This document shows, in pieces, positions 34,873 through 44,385 of a DNA stretch of 64,000 bases (the stretch's first letter is position 1; each line of letters opens with the position of its first letter). The notes beneath the pieces are model-generated. The model was given only the letters and a program-made list of their open reading frames with translations, was not told where the DNA came from and searched no databases. The DNA lies in NCBI GenBank assembly GCA_965230515.1, contig OZ246007.1, forward strand, positions 3,348,001 through 3,412,000, given 5' to 3'. A program made the translations under genes and the position numbers. Source of the DNA: JAJFKB01 sp965230515. Lineage in GTDB: Bacteria > Pseudomonadota > Gammaproteobacteria > Pseudomonadales > IMCC2047.

Positions 34873-35756
34873 ATTCTGATCCAATGATTGAGGTTATTAT
34901 CCCCACTATTGCTTCGGCGGATCGAGCCAAAGGCTTACTTGAAGCCATCGATTCCGTGCAGTGGCAATGCGGTGTTAACGCTCGTCCGCTGATTCTGCTT
35001 AACGGAAGCTGTTTTGACTCGCGGCTAAAAAACGAGCTTGAGACTCGTTCCGGTATTCGTCTGTTTTACCAGGAGGAGGGTAGCCTTCCGAAAGCAATTT
35101 TTTCGGCGCGCACAAAAGTACAAGCAGAGTATTTTTGTTTCCTCGATGATGATGATCTGCTGCTTGACCAGTCTTTGCTCAATCGATTGCAGCTCTTTCG
35201 GGAAGATCCGGCGCTTGAGGTCGTCGTGGGCAACGGTTATTTGGAGCGCTTTGGAGAGAACGCGCTGCTCAGCACTACCTTTGATGACGCGAGAGCAGAC
35301 CCGCTGGCTGCATTGGTCACCCACAATTGGCTGGCCTCTTGTGGTGGGTTGTTTAAAGCAAGCGCTATAGGGTCCGAGTACTTTACGGGTTTACCCATGT
35401 ACCTGGAATGGACCTGGGTGGCGTTTAATCTCGCGGTAGAGCATCGAAAAATTGCCTTCGTCGACGCCCCGACATTTAGAGTGCGCGATACGGATTGCTC
35501 GCTTTCAAAGGAATCGGGCAATACAGTAGCGTTTATAGAGCTCACCAAAGCAATGCTGGCTAAGATGCAGGACGCTGGATTAAGAGCGAAACTCAGGACA
35601 CGATTAGGTAAGGCATATCATATGGCTTCTTCTGAGGCGCTGAGCCAAAAAGCGCTGAAATCAGCCTGGATATTCCATACAAAAAGTATTAATTCGGCAG
35701 AAAATCTTGGCTATTTGGCCTATACACGTCATTTGATTAGAGCGTTTTTTAAGTAG
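34869..35756 (+). CDS. GT2-family glycosyltransferase, copy 1
   Basis: 295 residues from a TTG that overlaps the upstream stop (TTGA), with AAGGTG about 10 bases before; ATG 34884 is an alternative start. GT-A fold: IEVIIPTIASADRAKGLLEAI, then the metal-binding FCFLDDDDLLL. It is clearly related to the GT2 at 38875-39747 on the other strand (same DDDD motif, KAxFxxxxxxxAxxFxFLDDDD spacing and MYLEWTWVAFNL versus RYFEWTYLFFNL). Sugar specificity is unknown. Confidence 0.87.
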   Translation: MNSDPMIEVIIPTIASADRAKGLLEAIDSVQWQCGVNARPLILLNGSCFDSRLKNELETRSGIRLFYQEEGSLPKAIFSARTKVQAEYFCFLDDDDLLLDQSLLNRLQLFREDPALEVVVGNGYLERFGENALLSTTFDDARADPLAALVTHNWLASCGGLFKASAIGSEYFTGLPMYLEWTWVAFNLAVEHRKIAFVDAPTFRVRDTDCSLSKESGNTVAFIELTKAMLAKMQDAGLRAKLRTRLGKAYHMASSEALSQKALKSAWIFHTKSINSAENLGYLAYTRHLIRAFFK

Positions 35757-35758
35757 CT

Positions 35759-38089
35759 ATGTACCGCATTGAACTTTCCAAAGACATCAAAACGCTGGGT
35801 TTAAACCCAGTGCCTCTTTACTTTGAATCCGACGTCCCTATAGCCCAAAGTTCTGAATTACTGATCACAGCGACACTGGCAGCGCTCATGAAGAATGGAG
35901 TGCGAACCGGTTATGGGGTTCGGAAGGTAGATGCTGGCTATTTAAGTAATTTGCCCAAAATACAGGAGTTGCTTCAGAGCTGGTGGGCCGACTACCAGAG
36001 GGTAGACTTAAGCGAGCTGAGCGCCACTAGCTTGACTGCACCAGAGGCCAAAGGGGTAGGGTGCTTTTTTAGTGGTGGCGTTGATTCGTTTTATACCCTA
36101 TTAAAGAACCAGCCGGAGATTACTCATCTTATATATGTTCATGGGTTTGACATCCCGGTTGAGAATGAAAAGCTCTTTCGGCAAGTCGAAGCAAATATAC
36201 AGTCGGTGACGGAACATTTTGACCTAAGGTTGGTTGTGGTTCGTACCAACTTACGCGAACTTTATGAATTAAATAACCTGGAGTGGGGGCAAGGAGCCTT
36301 TGGTTCGGCGCTGGCTAGCGTTGCTCATTTGTTGAGCGGATACTTCAAGCAAGTGTTCATGCCGGCCTCGCTGGATACGAATAACTTAATGCCATGGGGC
36401 TCTCATCCCGACTTGGACCCTTTGTGGGGCTCATCGTCATTGTCGCTGGTGCATCATGGCTGTGTGCCTCGCACAGAAAAGATTCGTTTTATAGCTGATA
36501 GCCCTCTGGCTTTGTCAAACCTCAGGGTGTGCTATCTGAACCCGGGTAACAGTTATAATTGCTGCCGTTGTGAAAAGTGTGTTCGTACCATGGTTGCTCT
36601 ACATGCGTTGGGCGTGTTGGATCAATGCGTGACTTTTCCCGAACCGCTCACGTACCGAAAGATTAGCAAACTTTGGATTACTTCAGAGGCTGCGCGTGTT
36701 TTTGTGCGAGAGAATATTGCACTACTCGAACAGACTAAGCGTGATCCGCAGATGGTCAAAATACTGAAGCAATTGCTGGCTCAGCCTCAATGGTTGTTAA
36801 ATACTCATCTCTATATCAAGCGCAGAAGGAACCGGGTGATGAGCATACTAAACTATTGGGCAAAAAAGCTTCTTGCAGCGATATTTAATAGCTGGTTGGG
36901 TTTTAATGGAGGAACCGAACCTATGAGTAAATCAGAGATAGCCCAGAAGGCCAAAATATCTATCGTGGCGGTGAATTTGTCATCGAATGGAACAAATCGT
37001 TGTGTCCAAATAGCGAAAGCGTTACAGCACGACTATAACGTTGAGATAGTTGGTAGCTGTTGGGGAGAGGCTATTTGGCCACCTCTTGAAGGAGTTAATG
37101 TAAAAATTAGGTCAGTACCTGGAGAACTCTTTCCAAAATATTTGGTTTCCATTCATAAAATTCTAGGTTACTTGGATGGAGACATAATAATCGCGTGTAA
37201 ACCCAGGCTTCCAAGTTTTGGAGTCGCGTTATTAAAAAAAGTGCTGACTGGTAAGCCTGTTATTTTAGACATAGATGATGATGAGATTGCCCAAACAATG
37301 CCAGGGAAAAGAGTATCGGTACTAAAAAAAATAAGGAATCCTTCTGGATATCTGTATACACATTGGATGTTGTCGTTTTGTAAATATGCCGACACGGTTT
37401 TCTCTGTGTCTGAGTATTTTAGAACTCAATATGGTGGAGTAATAGTATGCCATGGGCAAGACCCTGATTTTCTCAACCCGGATAATTATGATCCTGAAGT
37501 GCTAAGGTGCGATCTTCATATAAAGGGAAAAGATTTTATTATTGGTTTTATTGGTTCGCCGCAAGCCCAGAAGGGTGTGGATCTGATACTAGAGGCCATA
37601 GAGTGTACTAAGTTAAAGCACATTAAATTGATGCTTGTTGGTGCTGATCAGACAGATCCTTATATTAAGAAACTAATGGCCCGGTATTCGAATTTTTTAC
37701 TTCTGATAAAGCCACAACCTATTCAAAAGCTGCCGGAATATCTGGCTGTGTCTGATTTAGTTATATTACCTCAACGAGATGTCATGGAGTCGAAGGGCCA
37801 GATGCCTGCTAAATTGACAGATGCAATGGCGATGGGAAAACCTATTATTGCGTCGAGCATTTCGGATATACCTGAATATCTTAATGGAAGAGGTATAGTT
37901 GTTAGTCCAGGTAGTATATCAGAGCTTACGGAGAGCATTCTTTGGGTGATAAATAATCCACGGGAAGCGGCGAAGCTAGGCGCGGATTGCCGAAAATATT
38001 TTAATTCTAAGTTAACCTTAGGGTCAATGGCTAAAAATATGCAGACACAGCTGGAGTACTTGCACCTAAATAGAAATAAGGGCGATTAG
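35759..38089 (+). CDS. fusion of a PP-loop ATPase domain and a GT4 glycosyltransferase
   Basis: 776 residues. Residues 1-385 form an ATP-pyrophosphatase domain with PP-loop FFSGGVDS at 103-110 and a Cys cluster CCRCEKC at 268-274, a likely zinc site; it resembles QueC/asparagine-synthase-like enzymes seen in polysaccharide loci. Residues about 397-770 form a complete GT4: ISIVAVNLSSNGTNRCVQIAKAL, IIGFIGSPQAQKGVDLI and MPAKLTDAMAMGKPIIA. At the junction, an in-frame ATG at 36923 has a strong GGAGGA 9 bases upstream, so the glycosyltransferase may also be made on its own. The second half is more AT-rich than the first. The stop overlaps that of the convergent methyltransferase. Confidence 0.85.
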   Translation: MYRIELSKDIKTLGLNPVPLYFESDVPIAQSSELLITATLAALMKNGVRTGYGVRKVDAGYLSNLPKIQELLQSWWADYQRVDLSELSATSLTAPEAKGVGCFFSGGVDSFYTLLKNQPEITHLIYVHGFDIPVENEKLFRQVEANIQSVTEHFDLRLVVVRTNLRELYELNNLEWGQGAFGSALASVAHLLSGYFKQVFMPASLDTNNLMPWGSHPDLDPLWGSSSLSLVHHGCVPRTEKIRFIADSPLALSNLRVCYLNPGNSYNCCRCEKCVRTMVALHALGVLDQCVTFPEPLTYRKISKLWITSEAARVFVRENIALLEQTKRDPQMVKILKQLLAQPQWLLNTHLYIKRRRNRVMSILNYWAKKLLAAIFNSWLGFNGGTEPMSKSEIAQKAKISIVAVNLSSNGTNRCVQIAKALQHDYNVEIVGSCWGEAIWPPLEGVNVKIRSVPGELFPKYLVSIHKILGYLDGDIIIACKPRLPSFGVALLKKVLTGKPVILDIDDDEIAQTMPGKRVSVLKKIRNPSGYLYTHWMLSFCKYADTVFSVSEYFRTQYGGVIVCHGQDPDFLNPDNYDPEVLRCDLHIKGKDFIIGFIGSPQAQKGVDLILEAIECTKLKHIKLMLVGADQTDPYIKKLMARYSNFLLLIKPQPIQKLPEYLAVSDLVILPQRDVMESKGQMPAKLTDAMAMGKPIIASSISDIPEYLNGRGIVVSPGSISELTESILWVINNPREAAKLGADCRKYFNSKLTLGSMAKNMQTQLEYLHLNRNKGD

Positions 38090-38817
38090 CCATGAAGATA
38101 TTGTAGTATTTGAATTTTATATTTATCGCCTATTCTTCTAAGTAGTTCAAATAAAAAACCACCCATAAAAGGCGTTATGAGCTTTCTATAGGAACAGATT
38201 TTTAACTGATTTTTACTATGTATATACGCATCCATTTCTCCAATTGTTGTAGAGAGTATCGATATAATTGAAGGTTTATCAGATTTTTTGATGCCGAGGA
38301 AGTACAAGTCAAAAGTTGTCCAATCAACCCAAAATCGGTAGTTGCTAAATAGCTCCTTTAGCTTAAAAGCGGTTTCGAAATCTTTTTGAGAAAGATTTTT
38401 ATAGTAGCTCCAACCAAGAGCAACGGTTAGTGGCGAATTACTTGGTGAGGTCCGCGCTGTCCCATGTTCTCTGCGCCCTGTAGTGGCTAATGACATACTA
38501 ACTAGGCCTCCAGGTTTACATACTCGAACCATATTACGAAAAGTTCCAACCCAGAAAGGATTATGTTCCATACATTCACAGGATATTACATGGTCATAGG
38601 TATTATCTGGAGCTTCATAATCTTGGCCTTGGCACACAATATCAACTCCTTTGCCGGCTGCCACATCTATTCCGGTGTAGTCGCAAGCACTGAATCTCTG
38701 ACGTACGGATCCATTAATATCCAGAGAGCCAACCTCAAGCACCATAGAGTTATTGAAGTATTGTGGTAAGTTTTTTGAGACTATATCTATAAATTGCAAT
38801 TGTGAAAAATGTGACAT
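38086..38817 (-). CDS. class I SAM-dependent methyltransferase
   Basis: 243 residues. Motif I is altered but visible: MVLEVGSLDINGSVRQRF, followed by DYTGIDVAAGKGVDIVCQGQDY (ribose-binding Asp) and HVISCECMEHNPFWVGTFRNMVRVCKPGGLVSMS, typical of Methyltransf_11 enzymes. Relatives in polysaccharide loci methylate sugar hydroxyls. It is the last gene of the minus-strand run 47.7-38.1 kb and converges with the fusion gene; their stops overlap by 4 bases. Confidence 0.85.
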   Translation of the reverse strand: MSHFSQLQFIDIVSKNLPQYFNNSMVLEVGSLDINGSVRQRFSACDYTGIDVAAGKGVDIVCQGQDYEAPDNTYDHVISCECMEHNPFWVGTFRNMVRVCKPGGLVSMSLATTGRREHGTARTSPSNSPLTVALGWSYYKNLSQKDFETAFKLKELFSNYRFWVDWTTFDLYFLGIKKSDKPSIISILSTTIGEMDAYIHSKNQLKICSYRKLITPFMGGFLFELLRRIGDKYKIQILQYLHG

Positions 38818-38874
38818 TTAATACCTCAATCTTGTTGAAGATGTCAGCTATCATCCATTGAATAACCATTAGCT

Positions 38875-39747
38875 TTAACTAATCAGCTTTCGTGTAAAGA
38901 AAATATATCTCCAGCCACCATTTAACAAGCATTTAAAATGATTTATCATAGCAAAACCGCGCTGCCCTTTCGCTAAATAGTGGTTTGCGACCGTATTAAG
39001 AGCATTGTGGTATTTTTTTCTGATTACTTGTTTTATTTGGGGTTCACTAACTAACGTACTTAATTCTCTTAGGAAATCTGGGTAGGAAAGTAGATACGCG
39101 TCAGTTTTCGACGCTGATAGTTCTTGGCCGATGTGGATACGATAAGTTGGGACATGTAGATATTCGATGGATATATTATTTTCCAGCAAATTAAAGAACA
39201 AATAGGTCCATTCGAAATACCGTAGATCCATATCGAAGAGCTCCTGTGGGACAGTAGCTTTGCGAAACAACGGGGCGGCTGAGGCAAACCAGTTAGACTC
39301 CAATAGACTAATTGCACGGTTTTTCTGGATTTTCTCGGCGAGGCCATCCGTTACTAGAGGAGTTTCTTCCTTCGTAACGAGCAAACCGTTAGTTACAAGA
39401 CAGTCGACTTCAGGGTGCTCCAGGAGAAAGGCAAGGCGTAGAGATAAGGCGTTTTCCATTAGCTCATCATCGTCGTCTAAGAAACCAAAAAACTCTCCCG
39501 CTGCCGCTTTTAACCCCGCGAACCGGGCTTTGCTGACGTGCCCATTTTCTTGGCGAATGAGTCGAATCCGGACATCACTTGATAGCCGTTTAAGCAATGC
39601 GTTATCACAGCGATTCCCGTTCGCTACGACTATTAGTTCGACCGCCGACTTTTGGTTAAGCACTGTGTTTATTGCTCGCTCAAGCGAGTCTTGCCGTTCA
39701 CTTTCAGCAGTAGTTGGAATGATTATTGATATAAGAGGACGATCCAT
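38875..39747 (-). CDS. GT2-family glycosyltransferase, copy 2
   Basis: 290 residues. GT-A signature: PLISIIIPTTAESERQDSLERAI, VVANGNRCDN, and FFGFLDDDDELM for the metal and nucleotide-sugar. It is a diverged paralogue of the gene at 34869-35756, which reads the other way 3.1 kb distant. The final 40 residues are basic and hydrophobic and may touch the membrane. An IS end remnant lies 79 bases upstream of its start. Confidence 0.87.
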   Translation of the reverse strand: MDRPLISIIIPTTAESERQDSLERAINTVLNQKSAVELIVVANGNRCDNALLKRLSSDVRIRLIRQENGHVSKARFAGLKAAAGEFFGFLDDDDELMENALSLRLAFLLEHPEVDCLVTNGLLVTKEETPLVTDGLAEKIQKNRAISLLESNWFASAAPLFRKATVPQELFDMDLRYFEWTYLFFNLLENNISIEYLHVPTYRIHIGQELSASKTDAYLLSYPDFLRELSTLVSEPQIKQVIRKKYHNALNTVANHYLAKGQRGFAMINHFKCLLNGGWRYIFFTRKLIS

Positions 39748-39825
39748 GTTGCAGTATCTATTAGGACAAATAAATGAGGTTCAAGCACCATAACATGGGG
39801 CTCTGCAAATGAGAAGGGGTTCTAC

Positions 39826-39847
39826 TGTAATCCCCCCATTTATAACC
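39826..39847. mobile_element. solo IS end remnant (IS3-like)
   Basis: 22 bases beginning TGTAATCCCCCCATTTATAA are identical to 51826-51847, the terminus of the IS3-like remnant in the nested island. Sequence diverges right after. There is no transposase here. It lies between the acyltransferase-3 stop and the GT2 start and suggests a past insertion or deletion by the same element. Confidence 0.65.
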
Positions 39848-39857
39848 CCCTACTTCT

Positions 39858-40847
39858 TTAGCTACCTATGATTAACTTACTATACTTGCCACATATCTTT
39901 TTAATAAATGTGACAAGACCAGAGCAAATAATTAGTGTTGATAAAGCTACGATACAATAAAGAGTCAAACTCCCTGAGGGCAACTCTCCATTATACTCCT
40001 TGTATAGTAGCTTACTCGCGGTTAAAACATATGAATGAATAAAAAACACACCAAAACTAGTGTTAGCAATTGTGCTTATATATTCGGAATTTAAAGATGC
40101 ATTATGTTTTATAAATAGGCCTAAAAAGAAAATAGACATGGTTAATTTTTGCAAATAATTTACATAAGTCATTGTTCTTTCCATAAATAGGAACTCAAAT
40201 GCTGCAAAGATTAAAACAAAGCTTAAAGTAGTATATATGAACAAATTACTGCTAATTAATGGGTTTAAGGAGTTTTTATAATTACTACAATACATACCCA
40301 AAAGATATGCGGAAAAAAAATGAATGAAGCTTTGCGGAGGCAATCCTCTACTAACGAAACAAGACAAAACAACAAATAAAGGTAAGAAATAATATACAGA
40401 TCTGTTTTTATCTGCATAAACTAATAATGGCGCTGCTAAGTAAAAAATAGAAATCATTGGAATGAACCACAATGGAGCAAGATGCTTTCCTGTCAAATAA
40501 AACAAAAGCACCTGCTCAAAAACCGAACGATCATAAAACCCGGGCCAGACTGAATCACGCTCAAGTAACGATACAAATACTGCAATTGCAGGAATTGAGA
40601 TGATAAAGTAAGGGCTAATTACATTTTTGACTTTAGACCTGTAATATTTTTTAGGTGAGAACTTTCCTGATAAATGCTGGAAAAGGTAGCCAGCTATGAA
40701 AACAAACAAAACACTTCCGTTTGAAATGAATATTCTTAATAATCTTTCTGTATCAATACTAGTCCATGAAAATGCGTCAATTGAGTGTCCTGCTACGATA
40801 AATAGTATAGCTAAGGCTCTAAAACAATGAATATACCCTAGAAACAT
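39858..40847 (-). CDS. acyltransferase-3 family membrane protein
   Basis: 329 residues with about 10 membrane helices. It begins with FLGYIHCFRALAILFIVAGHSIDAF, where the FRALAI..VAGHS pattern carries the catalytic His of the OafA-like acyltransferase-3 family. It O-acetylates (or succinylates) a sugar during assembly in the inner membrane. The coding sequence is strongly AT-rich compared with the conserved core, which suggests recent acquisition. It starts 18 bases after the deacetylase stop on the same transcript. Confidence 0.88.
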   Translation of the reverse strand: MFLGYIHCFRALAILFIVAGHSIDAFSWTSIDTERLLRIFISNGSVLFVFIAGYLFQHLSGKFSPKKYYRSKVKNVISPYFIISIPAIAVFVSLLERDSVWPGFYDRSVFEQVLLFYLTGKHLAPLWFIPMISIFYLAAPLLVYADKNRSVYYFLPLFVVLSCFVSRGLPPQSFIHFFSAYLLGMYCSNYKNSLNPLISSNLFIYTTLSFVLIFAAFEFLFMERTMTYVNYLQKLTMSIFFLGLFIKHNASLNSEYISTIANTSFGVFFIHSYVLTASKLLYKEYNGELPSGSLTLYCIVALSTLIICSGLVTFIKKICGKYSKLIIGS

Positions 40848-40865
40848 TTGGTAATATCCCCATTT

Positions 40866-41825
40866 TTAGCTGGAGTTAAAAGTATTAGTTAGATGGTTTT
40901 GCAATAAGCGAGATAGAAAACTATTACAAGATCTGTCCCATGGCGTAAATCTTTTTAGTTGCATCAACGAGGAAGGGGTGCTGGATGTGCCCCAGTCAGT
41001 AGATGCAGCGGCGACAAATCCCGCTTTATTTACTATCAGCGATTGTTTTTTTAGATAATCTGCTCCAATTTTCCCATTTGGGTATGCAAATAAAAGTAAT
41101 TTATGGCCAATGATGTCTTCCAAAATCTGTTTGTTTTTCTTTAGTTCTGCTTCAAGAGCTTCATCGTTTAGATTTGCAATTATGGGGTGGCTATGGGTAT
41201 GCCCGCCAATTTCCATCCCTTCTTGATGAAGTAGTTGAATATGCTTGGTTCGCATCATGAGATCTGGTACACCATCAACCTTTAGAGTCAGAGCATCGGC
41301 TATTTCCTGCCTAATGTTATGTTCTTGGTATTTTAGTTTTGGAAGGATTTTATCAATAGCATTGATTTTTTGTTTAGTCGTTTGCACAGCTAGTGCATCA
41401 AGCTCTAGCTCGCTAATGGTAATGGACTTTTCAGGCCAACGACGGATCGCTTCGATGACCTGATCGTTCCACATTAAGCCACCCTCTAGCCAAGCACTGG
41501 TGCAAAAAAAGGTGGCGTGATAGCCAAACTCCTTAAGAATAGGTAGTGCGTGAGTGGCGTTGTCCATATAGCCATCGTCAAATGTAATGGCCAGACTACG
41601 TCGTTTCAAAGTTCCTGATTTAAGGTGTTCAACCGCCTCAGAAAGTGAAGTGACATTAAAGACCCCAGATATCCATTCCATGTGTTTGCGAAATTGCTCA
41701 GCATCGACTTCCCAGGGGCGCAGCGGATCAGCCTCTGGCATCACGCGGTGATAAATCAGGATGTTGAGTTTGGGTCTAAATGCCTGAATAAGATTAGCGG
41801 CCGACCTAAAAAAGAATTTGTACAT
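40866..41825 (-). CDS. polysaccharide deacetylase (NodB homology domain)
   Basis: 319 residues from ATG 41825 (TTG 41837 also in frame). NodB motifs in order: LNILIYHRVMPEADP, AITFDDGYMDNA with the catalytic and metal Asp pair, GGHTHSHPII with the metal His pair, and FAYPNGKIG. It removes N- or O-acetyl groups from a carbohydrate. It differs from the XrtA-type deacetylase at 13471, which lacks the leading YHRV segment. The N-terminal KFFFRSAANLI is basic-hydrophobic but not a clear signal peptide. It follows the asparagine synthase relative after 22 bases. Confidence 0.9.
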   Translation of the reverse strand: MYKFFFRSAANLIQAFRPKLNILIYHRVMPEADPLRPWEVDAEQFRKHMEWISGVFNVTSLSEAVEHLKSGTLKRRSLAITFDDGYMDNATHALPILKEFGYHATFFCTSAWLEGGLMWNDQVIEAIRRWPEKSITISELELDALAVQTTKQKINAIDKILPKLKYQEHNIRQEIADALTLKVDGVPDLMMRTKHIQLLHQEGMEIGGHTHSHPIIANLNDEALEAELKKNKQILEDIIGHKLLLFAYPNGKIGADYLKKQSLIVNKAGFVAAASTDWGTSSTPSSLMQLKRFTPWDRSCNSFLSRLLQNHLTNTFNSS

Positions 41826-41847
41826 ACATATCCACAAGTCGGTGTAA

Positions 41848-43677
41848 TTAATTTTCGTGGGCGGAGAGCCACAACTCCAACATCATCATGATCCATACCA
41901 GTTCCCCGTAATAGCTGGCGTGGGTAGATTCATGCATATTGAGCGCCTTATCGATAAATTCCGGGTTAAAATATCCTCGTTTTTTTAGCTTAGTTAGATT
42001 GTCGTGCGCCAACTCTTTGAGGGGTTGGTAATCCTTAAGCCAAACACCGAAAGGCAGGCCAAATCCGTGTTTGGATTTGCGAAGTGTCTCAGGTGCCAAA
42101 AAGTTCCGCATGGCGTAACGGAAGAAGTAGCGTAACTTGCCTCCTTTGAGTTTCAGTGCCGAAGGAATCCCACAGGAAAAATCGACCAGTGGGTCGCTGA
42201 TCAAGGGAAATGCAACCTCAACATCAGCCAACTGACACATGGTGCAGACCTTCCTCAGGTCGTTATCGGCAAGGGTAAATTGCCAATCCAGGTAAAGCAT
42301 ACGATTAAGTTCCGAGGCATCCTTTGGTGTTGAGTACTGGTGTCGCAGCAGATTAATCGGCTGTTGCGTATCGACGGCGGTCAGGAAATCACCACTAAAC
42401 ATTTCCAGCGGGTCATGACGATGCAGGAAATTGTAGATCTGTAACCGGTCTGGCAGGGGTATCTCCGTCTGCCTGATATAATTTTGTGCCTTGGTCGCTA
42501 AAGGAATACCGGAGGGCAGTGCGTTGATTAGCGGTTTTAGCAGAGCATTACTCAATGGCCTGGGTAGGCCCTGGTAATAGCGGTACCAGCGCTGTGTTGC
42601 ATAGCGGGCGTTACCGCCAAAAATTTCATCGCCACCATCTCCGGCCAGCATCATTTTAACACCATTTTCGGCTGCCTTTTTTGCACAATAATAGACCGGC
42701 ATCGCAGATGAGTTGCCAAAGGGTTCGTCATAGGTGGCTGCAATCAGCTGTACGCTGTCGAGCACGTCTTCGGGTGTAACGTAGTATTCGTGATTATTGC
42801 TTTGGAAGTGTTTGGCCGTGATTCGGGCATAAGGGGTTTCATCATACTCTTTGGCGTCGAACCCGATCGAATAGGAGTTTTTGGTGTCGCACACATTACT
42901 CATGACGCCGACCACAGTCGAACTGTCGAGGCCACCGCTTAAAAAAGCGGCATAGCTTGGACTATCGGCAGTACTGTCCTGCAGCGATTCCTCCAATAGC
43001 TGATGCAGCCTGCCGCTCAGTTCATCTATGCTGAGTTGATTGGATTCCTTGAAACTGGGCAGCCAATAGTGGGTTAGTGTGATCTGATTATTTTGGAAAA
43101 AGAGAGAGGTTGCCGGGGCTAGTTTCTCAATACCCTCATAAATGGATAGCGGCGTTGGCACCATGTGAAAATACATGTAAGCATAAAGGGCATCAGGCGA
43201 TATATCCGGGGTTTGGTCCAGCGCGGATTTTATCCGGTTTAGCGATGAACTGATGACCAGCCCACCGTCGGCGGTTTGGTGCCAGTATAACCGGTAAACT
43301 CCCATTCTGTCCGATGCGGCAATTACGGTCTCTTGCTTCAGGTCGACAAATATGAAAGCAAAGTGTCCGCCGATATCGGCAACGCAACCTGGGCCCTGTG
43401 ACTGGAATTTCTCTATCAAGCCCTCAAGAGCCGCGTCTGAATTCAGCGGTATCTCACTGCCGTTGTTCGAAAGGGTTGGGTGTCCCCAGTAAAGCAGCAG
43501 ATAATTTTCAGTTACAATCCGTTGTCCGCTATCGGCAGAAATACTGAAATCATCATTGACGCAGTGAATAATCTCAGTTGATTGATCACTATTGATGTGT
43601 GATGCTGAATCCGCAGGTAAGGTCTTGTAGTAAAGGGTAATAGGTTGCAATATTCCGGTCTTCTCTATACAGGTCAA
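41848..43677 (-). CDS. asparagine synthase-like protein without canonical Cys2
   Basis: 609 residues from a TTG. The N-terminal half keeps the Ntn-like fold (DIGGHFAFIFVDL, ASDRMGVYRLYW) but starts TCIEKTGILQ instead of the required CGI, so the glutaminase nucleophile at position 2 is absent (a Cys is at 3). The synthetase half is complete: FLSGGLDSSTVVG near 246-258, YDEPFGNSSAMP and LAGDGGDEIFGG. It may use free ammonia or an amine, or form an amide between larger partners as beta-lactam synthetase and lasso-peptide enzymes do. It is co-transcribed with the TPR gene, and the intact XrtA-type relative is at 25302. Confidence 0.85.
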   Translation of the reverse strand: MTCIEKTGILQPITLYYKTLPADSASHINSDQSTEIIHCVNDDFSISADSGQRIVTENYLLLYWGHPTLSNNGSEIPLNSDAALEGLIEKFQSQGPGCVADIGGHFAFIFVDLKQETVIAASDRMGVYRLYWHQTADGGLVISSSLNRIKSALDQTPDISPDALYAYMYFHMVPTPLSIYEGIEKLAPATSLFFQNNQITLTHYWLPSFKESNQLSIDELSGRLHQLLEESLQDSTADSPSYAAFLSGGLDSSTVVGVMSNVCDTKNSYSIGFDAKEYDETPYARITAKHFQSNNHEYYVTPEDVLDSVQLIAATYDEPFGNSSAMPVYYCAKKAAENGVKMMLAGDGGDEIFGGNARYATQRWYRYYQGLPRPLSNALLKPLINALPSGIPLATKAQNYIRQTEIPLPDRLQIYNFLHRHDPLEMFSGDFLTAVDTQQPINLLRHQYSTPKDASELNRMLYLDWQFTLADNDLRKVCTMCQLADVEVAFPLISDPLVDFSCGIPSALKLKGGKLRYFFRYAMRNFLAPETLRKSKHGFGLPFGVWLKDYQPLKELAHDNLTKLKKRGYFNPEFIDKALNMHESTHASYYGELVWIMMMLELWLSAHEN

Positions 43678-43680
43678 TCG

Positions 43681-44382
43681 CTACTTAAGCGGCCAGCGAT
43701 TAATTTTTTTAAGTTTTCTTGCAAGTTTAGTTTTCTTGAGGCCGGCGCCATAGGCAATCCTGGCCTGCTCGACTGCGAGGTCATACTCCTTTAAATCCAC
43801 ATAGAGTAAACCCAGCGCATAGTTTACATCGACTGGCGCACCGTCCACGGTTAATGCTCTTTTGTAGACCGAAATGGCCATCTCCGGATGATTTTTCTTG
43901 ATCAGATAGTTGGCGTAAAGCTGCATCGTTCGATAGTCATCCGGTTTGAATTTTATAGCCCTTTGAAAGTAGCATTCTGCCGAGGAATAAACATCGTTAG
44001 GTATATATCCATTTTTTGATTTCAACTGGTAGCGCATCATCGCATAGAGCGCTCGATGATGGTTTGGAAAAGCCCTTAAGGTATAGTCTAGGTCTTCTCC
44101 AATTGAGCCGGATTTCCCTTTTTTTAAGGATTCAACCTCTTTAGTGAAATGTGCCCCAGTCACGATAGGCAATTTTTCACGTCGATGTTGTGAGTTCGTA
44201 TAATCCCACGGGCCATATCCTTGGCCTCTACCAGTGCATGGCGTTCCGTTTAAGCCTGTCCCCACCCAGTTGGCGACTAGCCCGGAGTTGCCTGTAGACC
44301 AAGCGAAGGAGGTGTACATAAGGGAACTTGCCCCATACAGAATAAGGGTTTTAACAATTAGCTGAGGTCTTGTTGCGATCAT
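43681..44382 (-). CDS. tetratricopeptide-repeat protein, probably exported
   Basis: 233 residues. A hydrophobic stretch at 9-28 (IVKTLILYGASSLMYTSFAW) acts as a signal peptide or anchor. Residues about 90-215 hold TPR-like helices (FPNHHRALYAMMRYQL, ECYFQRAIKFKPDDYRTMQLYA, YALGLLYVDLKEYDLAVEQAR). The segment CTGRGQGYGPWDYTN is unusual and may be specific to this small family, which I have seen only loosely described next to polysaccharide genes. Probably a periplasmic scaffold. Begins 3 bases after the upstream stop. Confidence 0.75.
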   Translation of the reverse strand: MIATRPQLIVKTLILYGASSLMYTSFAWSTGNSGLVANWVGTGLNGTPCTGRGQGYGPWDYTNSQHRREKLPIVTGAHFTKEVESLKKGKSGSIGEDLDYTLRAFPNHHRALYAMMRYQLKSKNGYIPNDVYSSAECYFQRAIKFKPDDYRTMQLYANYLIKKNHPEMAISVYKRALTVDGAPVDVNYALGLLYVDLKEYDLAVEQARIAYGAGLKKTKLARKLKKINRWPLK

Positions 44383-44385
44383 TAC

